From positions 248,001-312,000 of the forward strand of contig NZ_JBHYRS010000002.1 in NCBI RefSeq assembly GCF_047974105.1: a DNA stretch of 64,000 nucleotides. The letters run 5' to 3'. The position numbers and the translations under genes were made by a program. Below are positions 1-8,352 of this stretch, piece by piece. The notes under the pieces were generated by a model, which had not been told where the DNA came from, did not search any database, and saw only the letters and a program-made list of their open reading frames with translations. The DNA is from Mitsuokella sp047974105 (GTDB lineage Bacteria > Bacillota > Negativicutes > Selenomonadales > Selenomonadaceae). Every line of letters starts with the position of its first letter. The stretch's first letter is position 1.

Positions 1-62
1 GCCGAAAAATCAGCGAGTCCGAGGACGTTCTTGCCCCGTAAGGATACATTTGTTTTCCCCAA
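1..62 (-). CDS. aspartate/ornithine carbamoyltransferase family protein, N-terminal fragment
   Basis: Only the first 20 codons are inside the window; the gene runs off the left edge. A TTG start lies 8 bases after an AAGGAG ribosome site. The readable residues include SLRGKNVLGLADFS, which resembles the N-terminus of aspartate carbamoyltransferases, the first committed step of pyrimidine synthesis, and less well ornithine carbamoyltransferases. A promoter and a terminator-like leader hairpin lie upstream, as is common for attenuated pyr genes. The assignment is tentative because so little sequence is visible. Confidence 0.5.
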   Translation of the reverse strand, partial: MGKTNVSLRGKNVLGLADFS

Positions 63-130
63 GTCAATCACTCCTTAATACTTTGAAAAATCCGGTTAAC
101 ATGGTCCATTGTCTTTTCAGCCTGAAAATT

Positions 131-171
131 AGAAAAGGAGCTCCCCTATGCGTATGCATAAGAAAGCTCCT
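131..171 (-). terminator. leader terminator / candidate attenuator of the carbamoyltransferase gene
   Basis: On the minus strand AGGAGCT pairs with AGCTCCT, enclosing a second small hairpin (TATGC/GCATA), and a T-rich run follows. It sits between the promoter at 272-300 and the start codon at 62. An upstream segment at 205-214 (AAAGGGAGCC on the minus strand) can pair with the 3' arm GCTCCTTT with one bulge, so it could act as an antiterminator. I found no clear PyrR-binding motif. Confidence 0.55.
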
Positions 172-271
172 GGCTTTACGTAAGCTTATGACGTTACTTT
201 ATCTGGCTCCCTTTATGCGTATCGCAGTACGCATCTTAAAAAGGCAATGATTCTCTTGTTTGACTGTAGTC

Positions 272-300
272 ATTATATCGTATCTTCGCCATAAACGCAA
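272..300 (-). promoter_or_regulatory. sigma-70-type promoter for the carbamoyltransferase gene
   Basis: TTGCGT and TATAAT are separated by exactly 17 bases on the minus strand. Transcription would begin about 265 and pass through the attenuator-like hairpin before the TTG start. Confidence 0.6.
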
Positions 301-411
301 GGCACACGCGCGTTTTTTATTCTGTCATAACTTTTTTTCATGAGGTTCGTGCATTTCCTGTATTTCTCCATATATAATAGGAAGGAAACCGCCGCGAATG
401 CTAATATAATC

Positions 412-1683
412 TCATGGATTTTTCCTCTTTTGTCCCTCTGACAGCAGCTCTTTCTTCTGCCCTTTCAACAAGGTTTTGGCCCCTGCCTTCTTGTGGGCAA
501 GCTCTGGCATAGCTGTGCTTTGATAGTCTGGAAGCAGGGATGCAGCCTTCTTTTTTAGATACTCTTCTGCAATAGTCTGCGTAATCCTGCCAGTTTGTTC
601 AATGATTTTATCTTTTGTCTCCAAAAAATTCTTAGTCACTAGCTCCTGACGTTCCTGTATTTTCTGCAGCTGCGTCATGATGAACTGATTTTGGCGTTCG
701 CGGTCATCCTTGATCTGTGAAGCAAAGATCTCGTATTCTGGTGAATCCTTCTCGTACTGCTGCAGCAAGTGTAAGAGCTGCGGCAGTTTTTTCGTCGTAT
801 ATTCATCCCCCTTCGCCTGAATCCGATTACCTACTTCTTCATAAAAGGCTTCAATTTCGTGAATCATCGGCAGAGAGCCCTCTTCGATGATAACGATGCG
901 GTTCTTAGCGACTTCCAGCATTTTCTCCTGCAATACGGCAAGCTGCTCCGCAAAGGCTTTCATATTCTTTGTACGCGCCTCGTCGATTGCGATCTGCGTC
1001 ATGGCCTGTGCTCTCAGGAGTTCCAGCTGGGCATCGCGCATCAGTTCTACGCGCTCCCGTTCTTTATCGGCCATCTCCAGTTTCAGATTCCGCTCAATCT
1101 CCGCCACACGAACCTTATCTGGTTCATAATTGTAATTGCTGGTCGAACGGTTACCGCCCGAAGAAGAATTGCCGCTAAAAACACCTTTGATACTATCCCA
1201 AATACTGCCCAATACACTCATAAGATTTCCTCCCAAGACGTCTTCCACCTGCCGACTGCGATATCTGCCCAATGTGCAGACATTTGCAAAATGTTCGCAG
1301 TTGTTGAATACCAAATGGTAACCAGCATCCCCCAAACAGGCACGTGCATAGTTGACGATTCCCTCCACCGGATAAAGGTCAGAAAGTTCGTCTTCATTGT
1401 ATACTTTGATTTCCACTGTACCGCCATCCAGGAATCTGGCCAAATCCGTACGAATAACATGAGCTTTCGACCAGTCCAAAACGCTGTCATCATCGTCGCC
1501 GGTAAAGTGGATGACTTCATCATCCGTTACATAAATGCCGTGATGATAGTAAAGTCCGTTAAGACGCGAGACGCGGATGTGGTCGCCGCGCTGCGGCTTT
1601 TGACTGACCCATACTTCCGGTGCTTCAATTGTCAGAAACTGTTCCGGCAGTGGCTGAGGGTCAGCCACAATAGGAATGCTCAT
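412..1683 (-). CDS. LRAT-domain (lecithin retinol acyltransferase-like) protein with coiled-coil tail
   Basis: This 423-residue protein has an LRAT/NlpC-P60-type papain-like domain at about residues 25-150. The visible catalytic elements are the His pair at 47-48 in YYHHGIYV and Cys129 in NNCEHFAN. The family contains lipid acyltransferases and peptidases, and the substrate here is unknown. Residues about 190-400 are charged and predicted coiled coil, followed by a basic C-terminus; I see no signal peptide or membrane segment. The ATG overlaps the TAA of the upstream gene by one base, so the two are translationally coupled. The domain call is good; the role is not known. Confidence 0.75.
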   Translation of the reverse strand: MSIPIVADPQPLPEQFLTIEAPEVWVSQKPQRGDHIRVSRLNGLYYHHGIYVTDDEVIHFTGDDDDSVLDWSKAHVIRTDLARFLDGGTVEIKVYNEDELSDLYPVEGIVNYARACLGDAGYHLVFNNCEHFANVCTLGRYRSRQVEDVLGGNLMSVLGSIWDSIKGVFSGNSSSGGNRSTSNYNYEPDKVRVAEIERNLKLEMADKERERVELMRDAQLELLRAQAMTQIAIDEARTKNMKAFAEQLAVLQEKMLEVAKNRIVIIEEGSLPMIHEIEAFYEEVGNRIQAKGDEYTTKKLPQLLHLLQQYEKDSPEYEIFASQIKDDRERQNQFIMTQLQKIQERQELVTKNFLETKDKIIEQTGRITQTIAEEYLKKKAASLLPDYQSTAMPELAHKKAGAKTLLKGQKKELLSEGQKRKNP

Positions 1684-3845
1684 TATGAATCCCTTCTCTT
1701 ACTTCCGTCCTTCACTTTGTTTTGCAAATCTGTCCGCATGCGAAACAGTAAAGCATTGAAATCTTTATCGCGCTGCTGCAGGGCCTGACTATATGCCTGA
1801 CTGTCAGCCAGATACGCTGTAAGATTCTGCCGTTTCAATGCAGTCAGCCGTTCCAAAGTTTCCCGGGAAACATCTGCCAGTTCTCCTTCCTGCAGGAAAT
1901 CCTGAATATTGTCTATCTGTATCGTAAAAAACGGTTCGGCCCATTTCAGCAAAAACATGCGCTCTTCTGCATTTTGACGGGAGAAAATCATCTGCATCAT
2001 CTGCTTTTGGAATTTTTCACTGATTTGATACAAAGCCAGCTCTGCTGCAATTTTATCCTGTAAGTCGCCGCCAGCTTGGAAAATATACTGCTGGTAGATT
2101 CCCTTGCGTTCATTTAAATAAAAATCATTGATGTCACTTTCGTAATCCCCCAAAAGGAATAAAATCTGCTCTGCTGCAGTATGGGTCTCTGAGGTATTTT
2201 CCAGCAAATGACCTTGCAGGGCAAACTCTACCAACGGCAGGAAACGCTGGCTGCTGGCAAAATAATTTTCCTGCCACTTCGCATACCACTGCCCATAGAC
2301 ATCGGCTTCTATCCCATCCTGCTGGCAAAGAGAAGCAAAATCGTCATGCATACTAGTCTTAAATAGCTTATAGTCATTCATTCTCGCGTTATATATGTCG
2401 ATAATATTCGTCACAAAGCTGCGATGCTGCGTAAAGAAAGCAATCTTCTGCTGAACCTCTTTCATGATGCGCGCCATATTCTCTACTAAGAATACGAAAC
2501 TCGCACGCTGCTCCTGTTCTAGTTCTGCCAATTCATGCATAGCATCTGAGCCGAAAGAAATTTCATTCAAACGCTGCTCCAAAGTCTGCGCCTGCTGACG
2601 AACGGCCAAGATCTGCGATTTGGCCGTGTCCATTCCCAGCTCCAGTCGGGAAGCCAATACTTGCTGCTGGTCAGCCAGCAATTGATTTTCCTGTTCCGTC
2701 AGATGTGGATGATCTGTATAGCGGCTGCTGAGCTGCAGGCCAATCTGGGCAAATGCTTCCATGGTCGCATGCTGTTCATTCTCATATTTCTGCAGGATAC
2801 CAAGCATTTTTTCTGTGATAGAAAACACAGCCTGATAATACTGAATAACCGAGCTATTGATGGCTGAAATGTCATATCCCGAAAGTAAAGAGCGATAGTC
2901 AAAATTCGCTGTCAGCCCTATAGCTTGAGCACGCTGCTGGTTAAGTTCCAATTGCTGCAGCTGCTGCAAAAGCCGAGGTCTCTCAATATAGATTTGCTGA
3001 TAAATGCGATTGGCTTCTTCATTCATACGGCCATCTTTATTTCGGAAAATCGGCACAAGTCCATTTTGGACGAATAAATTAAGTGTCATCTGGGCACGTT
3101 CATCTTCGGTATAAATCTGATTATTCTGAGAGACATTGGCAGCATACTCGTCATTGGTAAGCTGAGAATTGCAAACGATTAGAGTACCGCCTCCATTTTC
3201 CTTTGGATAGTTACAATCCGTCCATACGCTGGTAATTTTTCCATAGTTGTTGATGATGGTTGTATCCCATCCTGCAATTTGACGGCGGTCTCCCGTCCAA
3301 AAAGGTAATCCGCCTTCACGCGCTACATACTCAAATTCCGACATCGTAACGATATGCCAATCGGCATATCCGTCCAGGTTAAGGTTCTTGACAATGTCTT
3401 TTGCTTCTTCTAATGAATACGGTACATGACGATTGTTTATTTCTGCCTTAAAATACGAAAAATATTCCGGATTCTGCCATAGCAAACCGGTATTTTTATC
3501 CATCAGGATCCTCGGCTTGTTCTTAAAATAATACCAGCGCTGCGATTTAATAGCTTCCAGGATTTTGCGAGTGCCTGAACCCAGCGTATTGATTTTCTGT
3601 TCAATTGCATGCAGCGTTTCATCAATCGCTTTGATCTGAGCCTTCATGCTATTTTTCTGTGCGAGAAGCTGCTGCTGCTGAGTCCTTAGACTATTCATTT
3701 CTGCGGCATTGGCAGGATTTTCCAGCCCTTCCGCTTCAAACGTAATCTCATTCAGCCTCGCCATTATATTGTTATAGGAAAAAGCGTTCAACATATTTAT
3801 CATCTCTGCTGCGCTTCCATTTCCGCCTGCGCTAAATTCAGTCAT
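1683..3845 (-). CDS. large coiled-coil protein with Lcl/DUF1566-like domain
   Basis: I start this gene at the ATG at 3845 (720 residues). The longer reading frame to 3914 runs back through the terminator hairpin of the preceding gene, whereas the chosen ATG has a GGGAG upstream. A tryptophan-rich stretch at about residues 110-230 (DKNTGLLWQNP, then GYADWHIVTMSEFEY) matches the Lcl C-terminal/DUF1566 type, often a sugar- or surface-binding fold. The rest is glutamine-rich helical and coiled-coil sequence. It is first in a two-gene operon with the LRAT protein. No export signal is visible and the function is unknown. Confidence 0.65.
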   Translation of the reverse strand: MTEFSAGGNGSAAEMINMLNAFSYNNIMARLNEITFEAEGLENPANAAEMNSLRTQQQQLLAQKNSMKAQIKAIDETLHAIEQKINTLGSGTRKILEAIKSQRWYYFKNKPRILMDKNTGLLWQNPEYFSYFKAEINNRHVPYSLEEAKDIVKNLNLDGYADWHIVTMSEFEYVAREGGLPFWTGDRRQIAGWDTTIINNYGKITSVWTDCNYPKENGGGTLIVCNSQLTNDEYAANVSQNNQIYTEDERAQMTLNLFVQNGLVPIFRNKDGRMNEEANRIYQQIYIERPRLLQQLQQLELNQQRAQAIGLTANFDYRSLLSGYDISAINSSVIQYYQAVFSITEKMLGILQKYENEQHATMEAFAQIGLQLSSRYTDHPHLTEQENQLLADQQQVLASRLELGMDTAKSQILAVRQQAQTLEQRLNEISFGSDAMHELAELEQEQRASFVFLVENMARIMKEVQQKIAFFTQHRSFVTNIIDIYNARMNDYKLFKTSMHDDFASLCQQDGIEADVYGQWYAKWQENYFASSQRFLPLVEFALQGHLLENTSETHTAAEQILFLLGDYESDINDFYLNERKGIYQQYIFQAGGDLQDKIAAELALYQISEKFQKQMMQMIFSRQNAEERMFLLKWAEPFFTIQIDNIQDFLQEGELADVSRETLERLTALKRQNLTAYLADSQAYSQALQQRDKDFNALLFRMRTDLQNKVKDGSKRRDS

Positions 3846-3889
3846 AAAGGACCACTCCCTTATCGTTATAACACATCTGCCATTGTAAG

Positions 3890-3911
3890 AAAAAGCCGCC
3901 CGAGGGGCGGC
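3890..3911 (-). terminator. rho-independent terminator after hicB
   Basis: GCCGCCC-CTC-GGGCGGC followed by TTTTT on the minus strand, 7 bases after the HicB stop codon. Confidence 0.85.
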
Positions 3912-3917
3912 CATATT

Positions 3918-4349
3918 TCATTGCTGTGCAATATTCAGTTCCTGCTTCAAAGCCTTCTGCAGAGTCTGTGAGAAGTTGATGCCGCAGTTCTCGGCCTGAG
4001 CATTCAACCATGCCGGAATGCTCAGCGTCTTCTTGACAAAACGCTTGGCCATTTTCTCACGGATAGACGGCATGAATGCATCGACGAGGAAAAAAGTCTC
4101 ATTTTCCTTTAGTTTATGGGCAGCTGCGAGCTCACGGATTGTCGAAGGAGCAGGCGGAATTTCCTCATCATCCTCTATACCCCATAAATGCAGGGCCAAA
4201 ACATCGCGTGCTTCCTCGACAGCTTCTGCTTCCGTCGCACCATACGTTACACAGCCCGGCAAATCTGGAAACGTCACATGCACGCCATCCTTTTCATAAT
4301 CGAGCAGCGCGATATAACGATAAAAATCTGGCTTTTCCTTTTTTTCCAT
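3918..4349 (-). CDS. hicB: HicB family type II antitoxin
   Basis: This 143-residue protein has a HicB partial RNase H-like domain (YIALLDYEKDGVHVTFPDLP, residues about 12-31, then GCVTYGATEAEA) and a C-terminal ribbon-helix-helix-like segment. HicB neutralises the HicA mRNA interferase and represses the operon. I chose the ATG at 4349, which has GGAGAAAAGAGG upstream; a TTG at 4373 in the same frame has no ribosome site. It lies 48 bases after hicA, in the usual toxin-then-antitoxin order. It is longer than minimal HicB proteins because of the C-terminal DNA-binding part. Confidence 0.88.
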   Translation of the reverse strand: MEKKEKPDFYRYIALLDYEKDGVHVTFPDLPGCVTYGATEAEAVEEARDVLALHLWGIEDDEEIPPAPSTIRELAAAHKLKENETFFLVDAFMPSIREKMAKRFVKKTLSIPAWLNAQAENCGINFSQTLQKALKQELNIAQQ

Positions 4350-4397
4350 ATGCAACGCCTCTTTTCTCCGCAATAATAAGTGACAGGCAGAGCGAGC

Positions 4398-4595
4398 TCA
4401 TTCAAAATGGAGCCCTGCCTGTTTCTCGATACTCTTCAAGTCGTTCAGGCTCAGGTCCTTGACTGGATGACGGACTGTGACACGTCCCTTCTTAGTCGGA
4501 TGCTTGAATTGATGATGATCTCCGACACAAGCAACTTCGTACCAGCCGTCCTGTTTCAATATCTTAAGTATCTCTCTAGAAGAATAGCCTTTCAT
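4398..4595 (-). CDS. hicA: HicA family mRNA interferase toxin
   Basis: A 65-residue double-stranded-RNA-binding-fold toxin. The family pattern is clear: GYSSREILKILKQDGWYE, then the catalytic His in GDHHQFKHP and the RVTVRHPVKDL strand. HicA cleaves mRNA and blocks translation when free of HicB. The start is supported by GGGAG upstream and by a TTGACA-17-TAAAAT promoter. The protein is full-length with the conserved histidine present, so the module looks intact. Confidence 0.9.
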   Translation of the reverse strand: MKGYSSREILKILKQDGWYEVACVGDHHQFKHPTKKGRVTVRHPVKDLSLNDLKSIEKQAGLHFE

Positions 4596-4616
4596 GCATG
4601 TTCTCCCTTCAAATAT

Positions 4617-4645
4617 ATTTTAATACGTATTTTATTACGTGTCAA
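4617..4645 (-). promoter_or_regulatory. hicAB promoter with possible operator
   Basis: TTGACA and TAAAAT with a 17-base spacer. Repeated ACGT cores (ACGTAATAAAATACGT) lie between the two boxes and form an inverted repeat, a reasonable site for HicB autorepression. The operator role is inferred. Confidence 0.7.
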
Positions 4646-4667
4646 GATATACACGTTTTCCTCAGTC

Positions 4668-6281
4668 TCAGATATTGAACGGCGTGAAGAGTTTGCGGAT
4701 GTAGTTGCGGGCTTTGCTCATGACTTTGATGACGGGCTCCATCATCTTTGGCTGGCGCACGACGTAATGCATGACGCGGCGGCGCAGCTGGCGGTAGTCG
4801 GAGTCGAAGTCACGCAGGACGTCCTCCATCTCCTTCTCGACCGAAACGGCCGGGATATTCGACGGGACGATTTCCGACGCGCGGCCCGTGATTTTGGCGA
4901 GGTCGCCGCGGAACGGGATGTAGCACTCAAGGCCGAGTTCCTTCTGAATGCGGTTTTTCAGGGCTTCCTGCGCCGGCGCTTCGCCGTGAACGATAAAGAC
5001 TTTTGCGGGCTTCGGGTCCGTGATATTCCCGAGCCAGTCCATGAGCTGATTGGCGTCGGCATGGGCCGAGAAGCCGTCGAGGCTCTTGATTTGCGCCTTG
5101 ACGGCGATTTCCTCGCCGAGCACGCGCACGCGCGTGATGCCGTCGATGAGACGGCGGCCAAGGCACCCCTCTGCCTGATAGCCGACAAAGAGAATCGTCG
5201 ACTCCGGGCGCCAGAGGTTGTGTTTGAGGTGATGCAGGATACGGCCGGCATCCGCCATGCCCGAAGCCGAAATGATAATGGCCGAGCCCTCGGAGCTGTT
5301 CAGAGCCCTTGACTCCGCCGCCGTCTCACAGATGCGGACCTGCGAGAAATTCGGCACCTTGCCGTCCTTGCCAAACGCCTTAATGGCGTCGTCGTCAAAA
5401 TCCTGGAAATTCTTGAGGAACACGCGCGTCGCCGCGATGGCCAGCGGACTGTCGATGATGATCGGAATATCGGGGTCGAGCCTGCCTTCCTGATGCAGCC
5501 GGTAGAAATAATAAAGAAGCGTCTGCGTGCGGCCGACGGCGAACGACGGAATAATCAAATTGCCGCCGCGGTCCATCGTCTCATTGACAATCTCCGCAAG
5601 TGCCGTCTCCTTGTCGTAGAGCTGATGCAGCCGATCGCCGTACGTCGACTCCAGCAGCACAAAATCCGCGCCCTTGATAATCGTCGGGTCCTTGATAATC
5701 GGCTGATGCGGCTGTCCGAGGTCGCCCGAGAACACGAGTTTCGTCTCCTTGCCGTTTTCCTTGACATAGACCTCGAGAATCGCCGAGCCGAGGATATGCC
5801 CCGCATCGCGGAACACGACGCGCAGATTCTCCGACAGCCTGAGCTCCTGATTGTACGGCACCGGTGAAAAATGCTTCAACGCGTCCATCGCATCGTCAAT
5901 GCCGTAGAGCGGCTGGACCGGAGCATCGCCGCGGCGCTGCCCCTTACGGTTCAAAAGCTCGGCGTCCGATTCCTGAATGTGTGCGGAGTCCGGCAGCATG
6001 ATTTTTACGAGGTCGCACGTCGCCTTCGTCGCATAAACCGTGCCCTTGAACCCCTCGCGCACGAGCTTTGGAATCATGCCGCAATGGTCGACATGCGCGT
6101 GCGTCAGCAGCACGCCGTCGATATCGGCCGGATTGAACGAGAATTCCTCATAATTGTACTCGCGAATGCGTTTCGAGCCCTGAAACATGCCGCAGTCGAC
6201 GAGATAACGGTCCTCGCCGGTCTCCAAAAGATAGCACGAGCCCGTGACCGTATGGGCAGCACCCAAGAATTCGAGTCTCAT
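4668..6281 (-). CDS. MBL-fold beta-CASP ribonuclease
   Basis: A 537-residue metallo-beta-lactamase with the zinc motif HAHVDHCG at residues 61-68, further ligands in DAGHILGSA and GDLG, and the beta-CASP region ending in HGE and FSAHAD motifs. This is the Ysh1/CPSF-73-like RNA-processing group (RNase J relatives). It likely acts on RNA in the cytoplasm with two zinc ions. The start at 6281 has GGGAGG six bases upstream. A longer in-frame start at MYRIS (about 6330) follows AGGAAGGAA and would add about 18 residues outside the family domain. It appears monocistronic. Confidence 0.85.
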   Translation of the reverse strand: MRLEFLGAAHTVTGSCYLLETGEDRYLVDCGMFQGSKRIREYNYEEFSFNPADIDGVLLTHAHVDHCGMIPKLVREGFKGTVYATKATCDLVKIMLPDSAHIQESDAELLNRKGQRRGDAPVQPLYGIDDAMDALKHFSPVPYNQELRLSENLRVVFRDAGHILGSAILEVYVKENGKETKLVFSGDLGQPHQPIIKDPTIIKGADFVLLESTYGDRLHQLYDKETALAEIVNETMDRGGNLIIPSFAVGRTQTLLYYFYRLHQEGRLDPDIPIIIDSPLAIAATRVFLKNFQDFDDDAIKAFGKDGKVPNFSQVRICETAAESRALNSSEGSAIIISASGMADAGRILHHLKHNLWRPESTILFVGYQAEGCLGRRLIDGITRVRVLGEEIAVKAQIKSLDGFSAHADANQLMDWLGNITDPKPAKVFIVHGEAPAQEALKNRIQKELGLECYIPFRGDLAKITGRASEIVPSNIPAVSVEKEMEDVLRDFDSDYRQLRRRVMHYVVRQPKMMEPVIKVMSKARNYIRKLFTPFNI

Positions 6282-6331
6282 AAAAAGGCCTCCCTTATCA
6301 TTGAATCCCTGAATCGTTGAAATCCGATACA

Positions 6332-6349
6332 TTTCCTTCCTATTATATA
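6332..6349 (-). repeat. recurring 18-mer TATATAATAGGAAGGAAA, copy 2
   Basis: An exact 18-base match to three other places in the window (371-388 plus; 34884-34901 minus; 49331-49348 minus). It combines a TATAAT box with a purine-rich ribosome-site-like run. Here it lies in the leader of the beta-CASP RNase gene. Confidence 0.75.
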
Positions 6350-6489
6350 TAGTATATAACAGAACGAAGTATCTTTTTCTTGTTTTCTTTTTTCTACACC
6401 GTTTTCCACTTGCTTTATATTGGTAGTATTCGCACCCATACGTTCGGAATCCTCTTTTTGAACACAACTTTCACAAAGATTTTACAAAC

Positions 6490-6526
6490 AAAAAACAAAA
6501 AAGACAGGGCCTCGAAAGGTCCTGCC
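6490..6526 (-). terminator. terminator after the exported protein gene
   Basis: GGCAGGACCT-TTCG-AGGCCCTGTC followed by seven T residues on the minus strand, just beyond the stop at 6550. Confidence 0.85.
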
Positions 6527-6549
6527 TCATCGCGCGATGCAAAGCAAGT

Positions 6550-7116
6550 TTATTTCTTTTTGCTGTCTTCCTTCTGCTGCTCCGTAGCGGAACGCTCGAA
6601 GTGCTTATAGAACTGCTCCGACATATTCGTGTAAGTAGCTACCGTGTCGCCTTCGCTGCGGTTGGCCTGAATCTGGTACGTGTACAGCAGCTCATTTGTG
6701 CCGGCCTTGTAAACATCGAAGAAGAACGACGTGCGGCTGTCATTGGCGACCGTCAGGATGACATAAGCATCGGCGTAATTGCCGACATACTGCTTGAAAT
6801 CCTTCGCAGCCGTGCGGCGGTCGAGTGCCTTGATGTCGATGTTCTGGTCCGTCTTGATGTTCTGCGCAATCGTGTCATACGAAATGACATAGCAGCGTGC
6901 CACGCGGCTCGAATCATAGACAATCTGCGTCAGCATATCCTTGTTCGGGGACTTCGGGTCCACCTGCATGTAAAGCGGCGAACCAATGGCCAGACGATGA
7001 ATCGAAGTCAAATCCGCGCCCGGCTGCACCGTAACCTTATCGGCATTAGCAAAAGCAACCTGCGTGCTGAAAACCACCATGCAGACAATCAGCAGCATCT
7101 GGAAAATTTTCTTCAT
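6550..7116 (-). CDS. exported protein of unknown function
   Basis: The product is 188 residues. It begins MKKIFQMLLIVCMVVFSTQ with a cleavage site near AFA-NADK, a typical Sec signal peptide, so the mature protein is probably periplasmic. The start is set by GGGAGA upstream. The mature part alternates strands and helices with no motif I can name; a loose resemblance to TolB-N/CsgG-like periplasmic folds (RLAIGSPLYMQV, AYVILTVANDSRTSFFFDVY) is only an impression. The C-terminus is lysine- and glutamate-rich. Single gene with its own terminator. Confidence 0.7.
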   Translation of the reverse strand: MKKIFQMLLIVCMVVFSTQVAFANADKVTVQPGADLTSIHRLAIGSPLYMQVDPKSPNKDMLTQIVYDSSRVARCYVISYDTIAQNIKTDQNIDIKALDRRTAAKDFKQYVGNYADAYVILTVANDSRTSFFFDVYKAGTNELLYTYQIQANRSEGDTVATYTNMSEQFYKHFERSATEQQKEDSKKK

Positions 7117-7212
7117 AAAAATATCTCCCTTGCACAAATTTTGCGAACTAGCATCGCATTGTTACTCCCATTTTACACTGCCGGGGAGTAATACGCAAGA
7201 CTTGACTTTTGC

Positions 7213-7239
7213 AAAAAGGCTCCCCAGTCAGGGAGCCTT
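7213..7239 (-). terminator. terminator after solitary hicB
   Basis: AAGGCTCC and GGAGCCTT arms with a 7-base loop, followed by TTTTTGC on the minus strand. Confidence 0.8.
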
Positions 7240-7252
7240 CTCATAGCCAAAA

Positions 7253-7285
7253 TCAAAATGCCAAGCCATTCTCCCGTTCAATCAG
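7253..7285 (-). pseudogene. relic of an Rpn-family C-terminus (copy 1)
   Basis: The minus strand reads LIERENGLAF-stop immediately after, and in a different frame from, the HicB stop. The DNA matches the 3' end of the Rpn-type gene at 16714 in 24 of 25 bases (atcaaaatgccaagccatt followed by tcccg). It looks like the leftover tail of a lost gene. Confidence 0.5.
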
Positions 7286-7680
7286 GCAATATGGAGCGCC
7301 TCGCGAATGGCATTCTGCAAAAGATTCGACAAGTTCAGGTTATGTTCCTTTGCCAGCGTATTCATCCAGCTCGGGATGGAAACATTTTTGCGCACAGCAC
7401 GCTTGTCATTCTGACGTGCATAAGCCGTCGTATCGGCGCGAATCAATGCGACCGTCCCGCCTTCCGGCACCTTGATATCCTCAAGTGCCGATGGCGCAGG
7501 AATCGTTTCGCCATTCTTCTCCATACTCCAAAGCGTGAGATTCAGAGCGTCCTCGGCATAATCAAACGCCTCATTCATATCAGCACCATCCGTAAAACAT
7601 CCCTCCAGATCAGGAAAATCAACAAGAATGTTATCGCTCTCTTTATCTTTCGAAAAAATAGCCGGATATATGTATTTCAT
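7282..7680 (-). CDS. HicB-like antitoxin without adjacent hicA
   Basis: This 132-residue protein has the HicB N-terminal fold (PAIFSKDKESDNILVDFPDL, then GCFTDGADMNEA) and a C-terminal RHH-like region (KNVSIPSWMNTLAKEHN). The start at 7680 has AGGAGCTGCCTT just upstream. No HicA-type frame is visible in the 165 bases upstream, so it is an orphan; HicB-like proteins can act alone as regulators or as remnants of lost modules. It shares general layout with the HicB at 3918 but is clearly divergent. Confidence 0.75.
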   Translation of the reverse strand: MKYIYPAIFSKDKESDNILVDFPDLEGCFTDGADMNEAFDYAEDALNLTLWSMEKNGETIPAPSALEDIKVPEGGTVALIRADTTAYARQNDKRAVRKNVSIPSWMNTLAKEHNLNLSNLLQNAIREALHIA

Positions 7681-7807
7681 AAGGCAGCTCCTTTCATATG
7701 AAAAGAAACGGAGCCAGTAGGAGCCTCGCAAGCAAAGCTGCGTCCTCTTTTACTGGTCATCCGTTTTCCATCTCTAGTCTACCGCAAATGTTTGGAATTA
7801 GCAATGA

Positions 7808-7843
7808 TCAAAATGCCAGGCCGTTGTCCTTGTCGAACATCTC
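7808..7843 (-). pseudogene. relic of an Rpn-family C-terminus (copy 2)
   Basis: Directly after the stop of the PD-(D/E)XK-like gene, the minus strand reads EMFDKDNGLAF-stop. This matches the RDNGLAF end of the Rpn-type fragment at 16714 and the relic at 7253. Confidence 0.5.
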
Positions 7844-7844
7844 T

Positions 7845-8351
7845 TTATTTCATCTGCAAACGGAAATCAGGGTATGCTTGATTCCACTCTTCTATACTAA
7901 GCACCTGCACAGAGTCGATCATTTTCTCCGGCATATCGATCTGCTGCTGTAAAAGGAATGGCAATCTTGCTGTCAGCAAAGTTCGGACACGTTTTCTCAG
8001 TACGATATCACCATTCACACACTCCAGAATATAAATGTAGCGTTTTATCTTATGCATGTGATGCTGCATGGATTGTAAAAACTGCAGGCTGTCAAAATAT
8101 TTACGTGCAACCGTATTCAGCTTTTTATCATCAAGTGGCTTAAAGGCCTCAGGATGGACAGCTTGCGGCAGATTCGCATTTTTATATTCGACGAATAGTA
8201 TTTCCTGCTCTGTCTCCGCTATAAAATCCACATCGCACAGGATACTGAGCTTTGCCTGATGAAATATGTCATGCAGGTTGTCTGTCGCCCATAAGGCTGC
8301 AGAAAAGTCGATTTCACAAGAATTATTCTCATCACAGAAAATTCGCGGCAT
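7845..8351 (-). CDS. PD-(D/E)XK nuclease-like partner of an AAA ATPase
   Basis: The 168-residue product follows the ATPase stop by a single base (TAG-G-ATG), so the two are coupled. Residues about 38-60 read CDVDFIAETEQEILFVEYKN: an Asp followed 15 residues later by ExK, the arrangement of a PD-(D/E)XK nuclease core. No further family can be named. Next to an SMC/OLD-like ATPase, the likely role is the effector of a two-gene defence-type module. That is inference; no closely matching named system is recognised. Confidence 0.6.
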   Translation of the reverse strand: MPRIFCDENNSCEIDFSAALWATDNLHDIFHQAKLSILCDVDFIAETEQEILFVEYKNANLPQAVHPEAFKPLDDKKLNTVARKYFDSLQFLQSMQHHMHKIKRYIYILECVNGDIVLRKRVRTLLTARLPFLLQQQIDMPEKMIDSVQVLSIEEWNQAYPDFRLQMK

Positions 8352-8352
8352 C

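Noticed and set aside
50..250. 66-codon open frame on the plus strand
   Set aside because: It runs across the minus-strand promoter and attenuator, has no ribosome site and encodes nothing recognisable.
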